A DNA stretch of 64,000 nt from Spirosoma taeanense (GCF_013127955.1 NZ_CP053435.1:372001-436000), one strand, 5' to 3'. Counted from the stretch's first letter, positions 1 to 9,437 are shown. Notes: a model not told the origin generated them from the letters alone. Numbers and translations: made by a program.

Positions 1-1
1 T

Positions 2-778
2 GCCGAACCTCTGGCCCTGAAGGGACGTATTAACCATTCGGTATGCCGGTGGTGTTACAGCAAGATTCCGCTGGACGATCTGTGCAAAGCCGCCAGCGCA
101 ATGGGTATCAAATCCATTGACCTGACTGGTCCTGAAGAGTGGCCTGTCCTGAAGAAGTACGGCCTGACTTCAGCCCTGCCGCAGGGGGCTGGGAAAGGAA
201 TTGCCGATGGCTTCAATGACCCCAAGTTTCACGATGAACTGGTTGCCAGTTACGAAGCGATCTTTCCGAAATTGAAGGAAGCAGGCCTGAACACGGTGAT
301 TTGCTTTTCGGGCAATCGTCGGGGCATGAGCGATGAGCAGGGCCTTGAAAACTGCGCTAAGGGCCTGAAACGCCTGATGCCAAGCGCCGAAAAGCATGGC
401 ATCACCATGATTATGGAACTCCTCAACAGCAAGGTGAACCACAAAGATTATATGTGCGATCATACCGCCTGGGGTGTGGACCTGTGCAAACGAGTTGGCT
501 CCGAGAATTTTAAACTGCTGTATGACATCTACCATATGCAGATTATGGAAGGTGACATTATTCGCACGATTCAGGAGAACAGCAAATACATTGGTCACTA
601 CCATACGGGCGGCAACCCCGGTCGCAATGAGATTGACGAAACCCAGGAGCTTTATTACCCGGCCATTATGAAAGCCATTGTTGCTACGGGTTTCAAAGGA
701 TACGTAGCGCAGGAGTTTATCCCTAAACGCGACCCACTGACGAGCCTGAAAGAAGCGGTTTTGATCTGCGATGTGTAG
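2..778 (+). CDS. Hydroxypyruvate isomerase-like TIM-barrel sugar isomerase (5' partial)
   Basis: The frame is open to the window edge, so the start lies outside. The visible protein has about 258 residues and reads as an AP endonuclease 2-type TIM barrel of the sugar phosphate isomerase/epimerase group. Metal-site style segments are present: ELLNSKVNH, the DIYHMQIMEGD stretch, GHYHTGGNPGRNE and a C-terminal QEFIPKRDP. The YHMQIMEGD and HTGGNPGR segments resemble hydroxypyruvate isomerase (Hyi), which interconverts hydroxypyruvate and tartronate semialdehyde. Related Bacteroidota proteins of unknown substrate share them, so the exact reaction is not settled. A strong terminator follows at once, which separates this gene from nuoK. 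The N-terminus, and any Tat signal, cannot be judged. Confidence 0.8.
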   Translation, partial: AEPLALKGRINHSVCRWCYSKIPLDDLCKAASAMGIKSIDLTGPEEWPVLKKYGLTSALPQGAGKGIADGFNDPKFHDELVASYEAIFPKLKEAGLNTVICFSGNRRGMSDEQGLENCAKGLKRLMPSAEKHGITMIMELLNSKVNHKDYMCDHTAWGVDLCKRVGSENFKLLYDIYHMQIMEGDIIRTIQENSKYIGHYHTGGNPGRNEIDETQELYYPAIMKAIVATGFKGYVAQEFIPKRDPLTSLKEAVLICDV

Positions 779-806
779 ATTTGTGTTCTGATTTGCCAAA
801 CGGTAT

Positions 807-846
807 GGCGGTTCGGGTTCTTACTACTCGAACCGCCTTATTATTT
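807..846 (+). terminator. Rho-independent terminator after the isomerase gene
   Basis: Nine-base perfect arms GGCGGTTCG (807-815) and CGAACCGCC (829-837) enclose a 13-base loop and are followed by the T-rich run TTATTATTT. It lies 29 bases after the stop codon and 10 bases before nuoK. Confidence 0.75.
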
Positions 847-856
847 AGCGCATTCT

Positions 857-1168
857 ATGGAACCAGTTAACAGCCAACTTTTCCTCATTGTCGGGGCGGC
901 CCTGTTCAGCATTGGGCTGGCGGTGGTGCTGCTAAAACGCCACGCCATTATGGTGCTGATGGGTATCGAACTGATGCTTAATGCAGTCAATATCAACTTA
1001 GTGGCTTTTAGCCAGTACGACCCTGACCGCCTACAGGGACAAATGCTGAGCCTGTTTGTGATGGTTGTTGCGGCTGCTGAGTCGGCGGTCGCGCTGGCCA
1101 TTGTGCTGCAGGTATATCGGCATTTCCGCACGGCGCAGTTAGATGACCTGAATGAATTGAAACAATAG
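857..1168 (+). CDS. nuoK: NADH-quinone oxidoreductase subunit K
   Basis: This 103-residue, three-helix membrane protein has the usual NuoK length. It is part of the proton-pumping membrane arm of respiratory complex I. The conserved membrane glutamates are present: Glu38 in the GIELMLNAVN segment and Glu75 in the AAAESAVALAI segment. The ATG at 857 is the only sensible start. nuoJ does not precede it; an isomerase gene and a terminator do. nuoL does not follow directly; two oxygenase genes intervene. The complex I genes are therefore split here. The identification is secure. Confidence 0.95.
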   Translation: MEPVNSQLFLIVGAALFSIGLAVVLLKRHAIMVLMGIELMLNAVNINLVAFSQYDPDRLQGQMLSLFVMVVAAAESAVALAIVLQVYRHFRTAQLDDLNELKQ

Positions 1169-1226
1169 GCTGTACCGTGGAGCAGATTCGGCACCTGAAA
1201 TTCTTCAGTCAACATCCTCTGATTAC

Positions 1227-1829
1227 ATGAATCCTCAGTTTGAACCAATCATTGATGGTATCGTAAATGACGGCTACGGCATCGTCGATTACTTTCTAAC
1301 TTCGTCTGAGGTAGCGGCCCTCGCTGCGCGGTTACACGAACGTAGGGCGGCTGGTCAGTTCCGGGCTGCCGGCATAGGGAACCAGCACGTAACGGTTGAG
1401 CATGCCATTCGGGGTGACGAGATTCTGTGGCTCGATGAAGCGACCGCAACGCCAGAAGAACTGGCCTTTCTGAACCGCATTGGCGAGTTTGTTGACTATG
1501 TGAACCGGACGTGCTATCTGGGGCTGCGTGATTACGAATTCCACTACGCTCTTTACCCCGCCGGCACGTTCTATAAACGTCACCTCGATCAGTTTCGGAG
1601 CGATTCACGCCGGAAACTTTCGGTTATTTGTTACCTCAACACCGACTGGCAGGAAGCCGACGGTGGGCAGTTAGCCCTTTTTTTACCCGACGGCAGTTCT
1701 GAGCGGGAAGAGGTGGTTTTACCCGTAGGTGGCCGGCTGGTCTGCTTCGAAAGCGGCCGGCTCGAACATGAGGTTCGCCCCGCCACCCGTGAACGGTTGA
1801 GTCTGACAGGCTGGCTAAAAACCGGTTAG
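1227..1829 (+). CDS. Fe(II)/2-oxoglutarate-dependent oxygenase (prolyl 4-hydroxylase-like)
   Basis: A 200-residue cytoplasmic protein with a double-stranded beta-helix oxygenase pattern. The iron-binding triad is visible as His119-x-Asp121 (KRHLDQF) and His181 (LEHEVRP). Arg190 in RERLSLTGW is the likely 2-oxoglutarate ligand. Layout and length match bacterial SM-20/PHD-type hydroxylases of the 2OG-FeII_Oxy_3 group. Those are known or proposed to hydroxylate protein side chains such as translation or ribosomal factors, but the substrate cannot be read from sequence. It lies 58 bases after nuoK in the same direction and ends one base from the next gene, which faces it. Confidence 0.85.
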   Translation: MNPQFEPIIDGIVNDGYGIVDYFLTSSEVAALAARLHERRAAGQFRAAGIGNQHVTVEHAIRGDEILWLDEATATPEELAFLNRIGEFVDYVNRTCYLGLRDYEFHYALYPAGTFYKRHLDQFRSDSRRKLSVICYLNTDWQEADGGQLALFLPDGSSEREEVVLPVGGRLVCFESGRLEHEVRPATRERLSLTGWLKTG

Positions 1830-1830
1830 C

Positions 1831-2787
1831 TTATCGCTTGAGCATTTTAATCAGAAACTTCGGTACAAATCGCCCCAGTCGCCGTACTGATAAGGGAAGA
1901 GTGTAGCGTTTCGGATACCCTTCACTGTCGTAAGCCAGGGCCTGATCAAAATACTTATTGTCGACGGGATGACCAGTGGCAATGTTCGTAATCTTACGGA
2001 CGTACAGTTTGTCAATTGTAGCGTCGGAACGTAACGGAGTGTAATACACGCAGTTTTCGAAGAAATAGTGCGTTACCTGGCTGTGCCGTGTTGAGCCGGG
2101 CGTCAGGATTTTTTCGCCCCCGTGCAGCAGGTTGGCCGACCAGATAATAGCTTTTCCCTTGGGCATATTCAGAGTAGCTTTCTTCAGTCCGTGGGCCTGA
2201 ATGATTTCGGCCAGCCGTTCTTCATACTGTTTATACGTACCGCCATAAATTTCTTCAACCGTTTGGGCCTCGGAGCCTTTCAGGCCCATGTCGATCAGGT
2301 CGTAAAACGGCAGTTTATGACTACCGGGGTAGTAGTGAAGCGGGCCGTTATCAGCCCGTACGTCTTCAAGCGCAACCCACACGCCACACATGAACCGCTG
2401 CGGAATGGAGTTGAAATGAATGGAATCCGAATGGGTACGTTGCTGGGTGCCAACCGGAAAATTCAGCGTCTGGAAGGGAATTGGCTCCCGGCGGTAAAGC
2501 AGCCGAAGCATTTCCATAATTTTGGGCGCGGTGGCAATCTGCCGTACGGCCGGAACCGTCTGCCAGGCGTCCTGCTTTCGTAAGTCATTGCCGTAAAGCG
2601 GCTGAACGCCCGCTAAAGCCGCGTCGAGGATGGTCTCATCAATTTCAGGGTCGAAAATTAGAAAGCCTTCTTCTGCGTACTGGCGCACCTGCTCGGCCAG
2701 TTGTGGATCGAGATTCGCTTTTTGTAGTTCCTGGTTGAAAAACGGGGATTCTACCCAGGGTAGATTGATGGTTGTGGCCGTTGTCAT
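1831..2787 (-). CDS. Phytanoyl-CoA dioxygenase (PhyH) family oxygenase
   Basis: A 318-residue protein of the PhyH family of Fe(II)/2OG oxygenases. The iron ligands His119-x-Asp121 (THSDSIHF) and His222 (NLLHGGEKI) are visible, and Arg234 is a plausible 2-oxoglutarate ligand. The segment DNGPLHYYPGSH is typical of the family. Bacterial members act on varied small molecules, and the substrate here is unknown. There is no signal peptide. It is transcribed convergently with the first oxygenase gene (stops one base apart) and divergently from nuoL. Confidence 0.85.
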   Translation of the reverse strand: MTTATTINLPWVESPFFNQELQKANLDPQLAEQVRQYAEEGFLIFDPEIDETILDAALAGVQPLYGNDLRKQDAWQTVPAVRQIATAPKIMEMLRLLYRREPIPFQTLNFPVGTQQRTHSDSIHFNSIPQRFMCGVWVALEDVRADNGPLHYYPGSHKLPFYDLIDMGLKGSEAQTVEEIYGGTYKQYEERLAEIIQAHGLKKATLNMPKGKAIIWSANLLHGGEKILTPGSTRHSQVTHYFFENCVYYTPLRSDATIDKLYVRKITNIATGHPVDNKYFDQALAYDSEGYPKRYTLPLSVRRLGRFVPKFLIKMLKR

Positions 2788-2819
2788 AAAAGATGGTTAT
2801 GGTTCAGGAAAGGTCTTAG

Positions 2820-2827
2820 CAAATCTA
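2820..2827 (-). promoter_or_regulatory. Candidate -7 element for the PhyH-family gene
   Basis: Read on the minus strand this is TAGATTTG, a perfect match to the Bacteroidota TAnnTTTG box, 33 bases before the start codon. No good TTTG -33 box sits 19-21 bases upstream, so the call is tentative. Confidence 0.4.
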
Positions 2828-2861
2828 TAACAAACCAGCACATTTGTTGCATAGTTGCCGG

Positions 2862-2893
2862 TTTGTTTCCCCACGTTAGAATCGGGATATTTG
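2862..2893 (+). promoter_or_regulatory. Bacteroidota-type promoter for nuoL-nuoM
   Basis: TTTG at 2862-2865 is followed after 20 bases by GATATTTG (2886-2893), seven of eight matches to TAnnTTTG. The nuoL start is 22 bases further on. This implies nuoL-nuoM is transcribed separately from nuoK. Confidence 0.55.
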
Positions 2894-2915
2894 CGCCCAA
2901 TTCATCGTTAACCGA

Positions 2916-4823
2916 ATGCCCGACGACGTTTCCCCGCTGCTCCTTGCTCTGACCGTTGCCCTCTTAAGCCTGCCGTTTGCGGGGTTCCTGGTGGTGGCTG
3001 GCCTGAATCGGCGTATGGCGGGGCCGCTGGCCGTCCTGCTAACCGCTGCCGGACTGGTGCTTTCAGTACTGCTGGTTATTTATCTGCCTGCGCAGCCAAT
3101 GACGTTTCGGGCCGATTGGGCCACGGTGTCGGGCGTGTCGTTTGGGATTAGTTTTCGGCTGGACACTTTAACGGCGCTCATGCTGGCTGTGGTTCATTTT
3201 GTGGCCCTGCTAGTGCAGATTTACTCGCTTTCATATCTGCACGATGAGCCAAAGTTCTCGCGGTATTTTGCGTATTTACAGTTGTTTGTCGGGGCTATGC
3301 TCGGGATTGTGCTCGCCGGAAACCTCCTGGTGATGTATGCGTTCTGGGAACTGGTGGGGCTGGCGTCTTACCTGCTCATTGGTTTTTACACGGAGCGTCC
3401 GGCCGCGAGTCAGGCCGCCAGAAAAGCGTTTCTGATGAACCGGGTTGGGGACATTGGGTTTCTGATCGGCATTTTCCTGACCTACTACCATTATGACACC
3501 CTTGAACTGGCTGCACTGACCGCCGACGGCGTTTATCTGATGCCTTCAACGGCAGTTGGTTTATGTCTGTTTATGGGCTGCGTTGGTAAGTCAGCGCAGT
3601 TTCCACTCCTGAGCTGGCTTCCTGATGCCATGGAAGGACCAACACCCGTGTCGGCTTTGCTCCACGCGGCCACGATGGTGGCGGCCGGGATTTTTCTGCT
3701 GGCACGTATCCATCCGCTGCTTTCATCCGATGCGCTGGTGGTCATTGCGCTTGTAGGCACTATCACGACGTTATGGGGCGGTTATTCGGCCCTTTTCCAG
3801 ACCGATATCAAGAAGGTGCTGGCATTCTCGACCGTATCGCAGCTAGGCCTTATGGTGGCCGGCATGGGTACGGCTAACGTCAGTGGTGCCATGTTTCATC
3901 TCTTAACCCATGCCTTTTTCAAAGCGGGGTTATTTTTAAGTGCGGGAGCGGTAATTCACGCGGTCCAAACGCAGGATATGCGTCAGATGGGGGCGCTGCG
4001 CCGGTCGTTGCCGACAACCTTTGTTGCTTACACGATCTGCGCAGCAGCGCTGTCAGGGCTGCCGCTATTCTCTGGCTTTTTGTCAAAAGAGGCTATTCTG
4101 GGCGGAGCCTTTACCTGGGCCGATACGCAGCAGGGTGGTCTGGCTTATTTTGTGCCGGTAACACTCTTACTTTCGTCAGGGCTGACGGCACTGTACATGG
4201 CCCGCCAATGGCGATTAATTTTTTTCGGAACCTACCGGAACGAAGCCGTTCCGCCCACCCAGGCTCATGAGCCCGACTGGCTTATGCGCGGGCCGGTGAT
4301 CGTGCTGGCTGGCCTGTCGGGGTTTTTCTGGTTTTCAGTGAATCCAGCTTCAGCGCACGGAAGCTGGTTTTTCCAGGTGTTCCCAACAGGTGAAGAATCA
4401 TCAATCGTATGGTTAGCTCCGGCTTCGATCCTGTTGGTACTGGCTGGTGGCTGGCTGGGCTTCCGAATGAACGAGCCGCACTATAATCGCAGTTACGTAC
4501 GCTTGTCGGTTGAATACGGCTTTCTGGATACGATTTATAAACACGTCCTCATCAACCCATGCCTTAAACTGGCCTCTATTTTTAACCGTACCGATCAGCG
4601 CGCTGTTGATGGTGTGGTGAATGGAGCGGGAATGTGGACAGTGGTGCTGGCTCATATTGCTAATGGGCTGGATCGCTACGGTGTAGACGGATTGATCAAT
4701 GGCGTGGCCTGGCTGGCGGGTCGGCTAGGCCAATTAACGCGCTCGGTGCAGAATGGTCGCGTACAGTCGTACATCACGGTGGCCGTAGTCGGGTTGCTGC
4801 TGGTGCTTTGGTGGTTGCTATAA
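2916..4823 (+). CDS. nuoL: NADH-quinone oxidoreductase subunit L
   Basis: A 635-residue antiporter-like subunit of the complex I membrane arm, with the usual length and about 15 membrane helices. Family landmarks are the FWELVGLASYLLIGFY segment carrying the key glutamate, the GKSAQFPLLSWLPDAMEGP segment carrying the lysine, and HAATMVAAGIFLLARIHP. The C-terminal part carries the long lateral helix and a final anchor helix ending in LLLVLWWLL. A promoter-like element sits 22 bases upstream and nuoM follows after 35 bases. Confidence 0.96.
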   Translation: MPDDVSPLLLALTVALLSLPFAGFLVVAGLNRRMAGPLAVLLTAAGLVLSVLLVIYLPAQPMTFRADWATVSGVSFGISFRLDTLTALMLAVVHFVALLVQIYSLSYLHDEPKFSRYFAYLQLFVGAMLGIVLAGNLLVMYAFWELVGLASYLLIGFYTERPAASQAARKAFLMNRVGDIGFLIGIFLTYYHYDTLELAALTADGVYLMPSTAVGLCLFMGCVGKSAQFPLLSWLPDAMEGPTPVSALLHAATMVAAGIFLLARIHPLLSSDALVVIALVGTITTLWGGYSALFQTDIKKVLAFSTVSQLGLMVAGMGTANVSGAMFHLLTHAFFKAGLFLSAGAVIHAVQTQDMRQMGALRRSLPTTFVAYTICAAALSGLPLFSGFLSKEAILGGAFTWADTQQGGLAYFVPVTLLLSSGLTALYMARQWRLIFFGTYRNEAVPPTQAHEPDWLMRGPVIVLAGLSGFFWFSVNPASAHGSWFFQVFPTGEESSIVWLAPASILLVLAGGWLGFRMNEPHYNRSYVRLSVEYGFLDTIYKHVLINPCLKLASIFNRTDQRAVDGVVNGAGMWTVVLAHIANGLDRYGVDGLINGVAWLAGRLGQLTRSVQNGRVQSYITVAVVGLLLVLWWLL

Positions 4824-4858
4824 CAGAACCGGCAGCAGGAAGCTGTCGGAAACGATTT

Positions 4859-6538
4859 ATGATTCTTTCGCTACTAATTTTCCTGCCGTTGTGCGGATCG
4901 TTGCTGGTTGTTTTCTTGCCAGAAAGTCACGCAACGCGTTTTCGGTGGATTGCGCTGGGCATAACCCTGATCGAAGTAGCTCTGGCGGCTCTGGCCTATG
5001 CGGCTTTCGATCCCACGCAGGCCAATTATCAGCTCCTGGAACAAACCGGCTGGATCACGTTATCACTTGGAAACCTGGGCGTCGCGTCAATTGACTACCT
5101 GGTTGGCGTCGACGGAATAAGCTTGCCCTTGGTGGTGCTGTCGGCGGTGGTTATGCTGATTGGCGTTGTCTCATCCTGGAACATAACGCATCGGCAGAAA
5201 GCCTATTACGCCCTATATCTGCTGCTGACCGGTACGATTATGGGTTGTTTCGTTGCCCTGGATTTCTTTCTGTTCTTTCTGTTTTTCGAGTTCATGCTGC
5301 TGCCGATGTACTTTCTCATCGGTTTGTGGGGCGGCCCCCGCCGGGAGTATGCATCAATTAAATTCTTTCTCTATACCCTGCTGGGCTCTCTGCTGATTCT
5401 GCTCGTCATGATCGGGCTGTATCTGTCCGTTATGGACCCAGTCAGCACCGCCGTCGCCGTGGGCTTTGTCGAAGACCCATCCGTTGTTACGAGTGAAATT
5501 ATCCAGATTCTGCAGGCTCACCTGCGAAACGGACAGATTAACCCGGCACAGGTCGTTCATACCTTCGACATGCGCTATCTGGCCGACGGCGGTAATTACC
5601 TGCCTGATGCGTTTCTCAACCCCGCGTCCGAACCAATTGTGCTAGGGCTTCCGGTTCGTATGCTGGCCTTCTGGGCGGTGTTTATTGGTTTCGCTATCAA
5701 ACTGCCCATCGTGCCTCTGCATACGTGGCTACCCGATGCCCACGTCGAAGCCCCAACGCCTGTATCGGTCGTGCTGGCGGGTGTCCTGCTGAAAGTCGGT
5801 GGTTATGGCTTTCTGCGAATCGTCTGGAATTTCTTCCCGGATGGTGCCGTTGAGTACGCCCAGGCTCTCGCAGTCTTGGGAACGCTGTCTATTGTGTATG
5901 GTGGCCTGAACGCTCTGGCGCAGAATGACGTCAAGAAAATGATTGCCTATTCGTCGGTATCGCACATGGGCTTCGTGCTGCTGGGTGTAGCGTCCTTAAC
6001 GGCCGAGGGCGTCAACGGCGCCATTTATCAGATGGTGAGTCATGGCATCCTGTCGGCCATGTTATTCCTCATTGCGGGCGTTGTGTATGACCGCACCCAT
6101 GACCGGCGTATCGACTCCTACCGGGGCCTGATGCAGCCCATGCCGCAATACGCGACGCTCACGGCCGTGGCTTTTTTCGGATCACTGGGGTTGCCGGGCT
6201 TCTCTGGATTCGTGGGTGAGCTGTTTACGCTGATGGGCAGTTTTCAGTCGACCTGGCTGCCTGGCTGGCTGACGGCCGTTGCCACCACCGGAATTCTGCT
6301 GGCGGCTGCTTACTTCCTATGGTCGCTTCAGCGTATGTTTTTCGGCTCATTCTGGAGTCGGCACGAAACAGCATCCGCCAATGGCCTGTCGGTCCTGACC
6401 GATCTGACCGGCCGTGAGAAGCTAATGCTGATTCCGCTGGGTGCGCTGGCTCTGGTGTTTGGCCTCTTCCCGAATCTTATTTTCAACTTGACCGGTGCCA
6501 CAGTCGGACAGTGGCTGGTGAAGTTTGCGGTGGAGTAA
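4859..6538 (+). CDS. nuoM: NADH-quinone oxidoreductase subunit M
   Basis: A roughly 559-residue proton-channel subunit of complex I with about 14 helices. Recognisable segments are FFEFMLLPMYFLIGLWGG, IKLPIVPLHTWLPDAHVEAP and VKKMIAYSSVSHMGFVLLG. The frame opens at 4808 inside the end of nuoL, but the ATG at 4859 puts the start directly before the first membrane helix (MILSLLIFLPLCG) and leaves a 35-base gap after nuoL. nuoN, which usually comes next, is absent; gldG follows tail to tail with a two-base gap. Confidence 0.95.
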   Translation: MILSLLIFLPLCGSLLVVFLPESHATRFRWIALGITLIEVALAALAYAAFDPTQANYQLLEQTGWITLSLGNLGVASIDYLVGVDGISLPLVVLSAVVMLIGVVSSWNITHRQKAYYALYLLLTGTIMGCFVALDFFLFFLFFEFMLLPMYFLIGLWGGPRREYASIKFFLYTLLGSLLILLVMIGLYLSVMDPVSTAVAVGFVEDPSVVTSEIIQILQAHLRNGQINPAQVVHTFDMRYLADGGNYLPDAFLNPASEPIVLGLPVRMLAFWAVFIGFAIKLPIVPLHTWLPDAHVEAPTPVSVVLAGVLLKVGGYGFLRIVWNFFPDGAVEYAQALAVLGTLSIVYGGLNALAQNDVKKMIAYSSVSHMGFVLLGVASLTAEGVNGAIYQMVSHGILSAMLFLIAGVVYDRTHDRRIDSYRGLMQPMPQYATLTAVAFFGSLGLPGFSGFVGELFTLMGSFQSTWLPGWLTAVATTGILLAAAYFLWSLQRMFFGSFWSRHETASANGLSVLTDLTGREKLMLIPLGALALVFGLFPNLIFNLTGATVGQWLVKFAVE

Positions 6539-6540
6539 AT

Positions 6541-8202
6541 TTACCGGCCATAGCGTCTCCGGCGAAGGACCTGCCAGACCACGCCAACCAGCCCTACCAG
6601 TGCCAGCGGGCCCAGCAAATTGAGCAGTTGCCAGCCGGTACGACCCGCGTTCATTCGAATTTTGTCTAATGGCCGAAGCGTAACGGTCCGGGCGCGGGCC
6701 GCGATAACGCCATTGGGGTCCACCAGGTAGTCAATCGCGTTTAGGGCGAAATCCTTGTTGGCAAAGGTCGTCCGCGTGAAGCGATCGAAGCCAAGTGGAT
6801 AGGGCGCGTTACGTTTGTAATCCACATCGTTTACAATCAGGTCGCCATCCGAGCAAACCAGCACGCGTGAGGGTTCACCTTCTGGCCGAAAACCATTGGC
6901 GCGCGGATCGCCCGGCAGGATTCGGTTTGCAAAAATGGACTGAAACCGCCCTTCCAGCAAACAGCCAACGATGCGGACGCCCCCGGTATACATTTGTGGG
7001 TCGGGTTGCTGGCGAGCTTCATTATAGGAAATTAGGGCAGGGGCTTTCAGGACTTGGGTGTAAGGCGAAGTCAGCAGTAGGGGGGTTTTACGGATGCCCG
7101 GTGCCCGCACCGTATCCAGCGTACTGACAAATCGGCCCAGGACCGCGTCGAGGTTGCGTACAATGGGGTTGCCGCTGGTACCGAAGTTGTTCAGCAGCGG
7201 ATAGAACCGCCACGGCATAAGCTGAATATTGGGCTTGTCGCCCAAATTCCCGACGTTGAGCGGAATAGGCGCGCAGTATAAATCTTTCACTACGTCGCGG
7301 TTGACGCGGACTCCCCAGCGAAAGAACAAATCGTCCAGGTTCAAACTTAGCGGTTGAGCGTAGTTTCCTTCATTGCTGACACTATCGACCCGTTGCCCAT
7401 CCACAAAAAAGAGCGCCCGTCCACCGTTGACAACGAACTGATCGAGCTTGAATACTTCATCTTCCGAGAACGGCCGGTCGGGTTTGGGGACCAGAATGGC
7501 TTCCAGCCCCGCAATGGGGCCGGGTTTAGTCATGTCAATGAAAAACAGATCGTAATTTTCCTGAACCGAGGCCAGCAAATCGGCAAAGCGCGAAGGCGGC
7601 ACCTGCGTATGACCATACAGGAGGCCGACCCGCCGGCGACTACCTTCCGTTTGGGTTAGTTTACGAATTGCTGATGCCAACTGAAATTCCACGCCCTCAT
7701 AAGACTGATTCAACTGCTCTTCTTTAGAAGCCGCTTTGTTGCCCTTGAGCAGCAGTATGGTTGTTTCTTTTCCTTTATAAGAGACAACCGCGCCGGGGAA
7801 AATGAGCTTTTCGGTTCGTTTGCCGCTTTCGCTGGCGACCAGGTTGGTTGGCAGCAACCCCCGTTGCTGAAGTCTGTCAATGAGCTTATTCTTCTCGGCG
7901 GTATTGGTGATGGCGTCCGGGTCGATGAACCGGTACGTAAGCGATTGACCCGCGCTGGCCTGAAACTCGTCGAGCGTTTCCCGAACAGCATTTTCGAGTC
8001 GTTTGAAAGCCGGGGGCAGGTCGCCTGTCAGGTAAACATCTATATGAACGTCGTCGGGCAGATCGGTTAACAGAGTCTGCGTTGCTCCGGAGAGCGTGTA
8101 GCGCTTTTCCTGGGTAAGATCGAGCCGAAAAAAGACAAATGCCGACAGAATATTGACGGCGATTAAAGCAGCAAGGATAATTAGTAGACGAGTATGCTTC
8201 AT
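6541..8202 (-). CDS. gldG: Gliding motility ABC-type auxiliary protein GldG
   Basis: A 553-residue protein with an N-terminal membrane helix (LLIILAALIAVNILSAFVFF), a large periplasmic ABC_transp_aux domain, and a C-terminal helix (LLNLLGPLALVGLVGVVW) ending in RRRRYGR. The N-terminal LDLTQEKRYTLSGATQTLL segment is characteristic of GldG. In Flavobacterium GldG works with GldF and the ATPase GldA, and the complex was linked to gliding. The usual partner gldF is not adjacent: the upstream neighbour is divergent and unrelated. The ATG at 8202 is a good start. Length fits the family. Confidence 0.9.
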   Translation of the reverse strand: MKHTRLLIILAALIAVNILSAFVFFRLDLTQEKRYTLSGATQTLLTDLPDDVHIDVYLTGDLPPAFKRLENAVRETLDEFQASAGQSLTYRFIDPDAITNTAEKNKLIDRLQQRGLLPTNLVASESGKRTEKLIFPGAVVSYKGKETTILLLKGNKAASKEEQLNQSYEGVEFQLASAIRKLTQTEGSRRRVGLLYGHTQVPPSRFADLLASVQENYDLFFIDMTKPGPIAGLEAILVPKPDRPFSEDEVFKLDQFVVNGGRALFFVDGQRVDSVSNEGNYAQPLSLNLDDLFFRWGVRVNRDVVKDLYCAPIPLNVGNLGDKPNIQLMPWRFYPLLNNFGTSGNPIVRNLDAVLGRFVSTLDTVRAPGIRKTPLLLTSPYTQVLKAPALISYNEARQQPDPQMYTGGVRIVGCLLEGRFQSIFANRILPGDPRANGFRPEGEPSRVLVCSDGDLIVNDVDYKRNAPYPLGFDRFTRTTFANKDFALNAIDYLVDPNGVIAARARTVTLRPLDKIRMNAGRTGWQLLNLLGPLALVGLVGVVWQVLRRRRYGR

Positions 8203-8495
8203 TCTGGACTATAAACGTACAGGCGGGCGGTAAGGTCTTTCCCGATCAACGTTTTTTCATCCTGTCTATGTTCCGCCTGCATTGACCAGTTCGGTTTGTG
8301 CTCTCCGTTACGGGTAAATATTTAGGTTCGGCTTAGCTAGATTACGTGTAATTAATCGGACGAGAACTCAGAGAAAAATGCCGGAAGAACATTTATTTTT
8401 CATTGCTCACGCAACCCGGTGAAGACACTTACCGTAATGGCTTTTGAACCGGTTCAACTGTTCAGTTTCTCACCTCTCTAAACGCAGTTGACACA

Positions 8496-9332
8496 ATGAT
8501 ACGCCTTACTTTTTCTGCCCGTTCGCTAACGCTGGCGGCTTTACTAACTGTGGCTGCTTTCGCCTGCAAGCAGGATGATTCAGCTCCGCCGGCTCCTGAT
8601 CTGGCGTTAGGAACAACATCGCTTGGTCGGGTCCTGACGGGTGAGGGTGGCCGAACGCTGTATTTTTTTGCGCCCGATGCCAACGGGAGCGCCAACTGCG
8701 CCGGAACCTGCAAAGACAACTGGCCCGTATTCTTTAAAGAAACGCCAACTATGAGCAGTGACCTAACTGCGGCCGACTTTACGACGATTACCCGCACTGA
8801 TGGTAGTAAACAAACTGCCTATAAAGGCTGGCCTCTGTATTATTTCAAAAATGACGGTAAAGCCGGCGACGTTAATGGCGAAGATGTGAACAGTGTCTGG
8901 TTTGTAGCTAAGCCTAACTATACGGTACTGATTGGCTCGGGCCAGTTGAAAGGTCAGGACGGAAAACTGTATACCAGCGATTACAAGGAAGGAACCGGCA
9001 ATTCATTATATTTAACCGATAACGTTGGTCGTACTCTTTACGGCTTTGTGAACGATAAAAAGAATAAAAACAATTACACCAAAGCCGATTTGAGCAACGA
9101 AGCTGCCTGGCCAATTTTTGAAGGCCCACTCAATGAAATCCCGTCGACTCTGAACAAAGCTGATTTTGCAACAATCACGGTATTCGGCCGGACGCAGGTT
9201 ACCTACAAAGGCTGGCCGCTCTATTACTTTGGTGGCGACCAGAATCTGCGGGGTAACACAAAAGGAGTTAGCGTGCCCAGACCCGGCGTTTGGCCAATTG
9301 TTAACGAAGCTACAGTTGAAGCCCCGTTGTAA
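8496..9332 (+). CDS. Lipoprotein with secreted repeats (COG4315/PF03640 type)
   Basis: A 278-residue predicted lipoprotein: hydrophobic leader, then a lipobox ending in FAC at residue 24. The mature part has two long repeats. Each has a GRTLY(F/G)F core, an acidic or Asn-rich loop, a W-P-(V/I)-F strand and a YKGWPLYYF strand. The first core carries the CAGTCKDNWP cysteine pair. This matches the 'secreted repeat of unknown function' family, often found near redox proteins. Exported to the envelope, function unknown. The 293 bases upstream hold no gene. It may be co-regulated with the sigma factor downstream. Confidence 0.8.
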   Translation: MIRLTFSARSLTLAALLTVAAFACKQDDSAPPAPDLALGTTSLGRVLTGEGGRTLYFFAPDANGSANCAGTCKDNWPVFFKETPTMSSDLTAADFTTITRTDGSKQTAYKGWPLYYFKNDGKAGDVNGEDVNSVWFVAKPNYTVLIGSGQLKGQDGKLYTSDYKEGTGNSLYLTDNVGRTLYGFVNDKKNKNNYTKADLSNEAAWPIFEGPLNEIPSTLNKADFATITVFGRTQVTYKGWPLYYFGGDQNLRGNTKGVSVPRPGVWPIVNEATVEAPL

Positions 9333-9437
9333 GATTGACTGGTTGAACCGTAATGCCGAATGTTAACGGATCGATTGGGACATAAATGTGTCAGGCTCCG
9401 GCAATGATTTAATTTTATAACTGTACTGCTTTCGTAC

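Noticed and set aside
170..799. Long minus-strand open frame opposite the isomerase gene
   Set aside because: It mirrors a recognisable enzyme on the other strand and shows no family motif of its own.
8203..8495. Promoter TTTG...TAGGTTCG at 8295-8330 for the repeat lipoprotein
   Set aside because: The spacer is 24 bases, outside the usual 19-21; nothing else supportable is seen in this gap.
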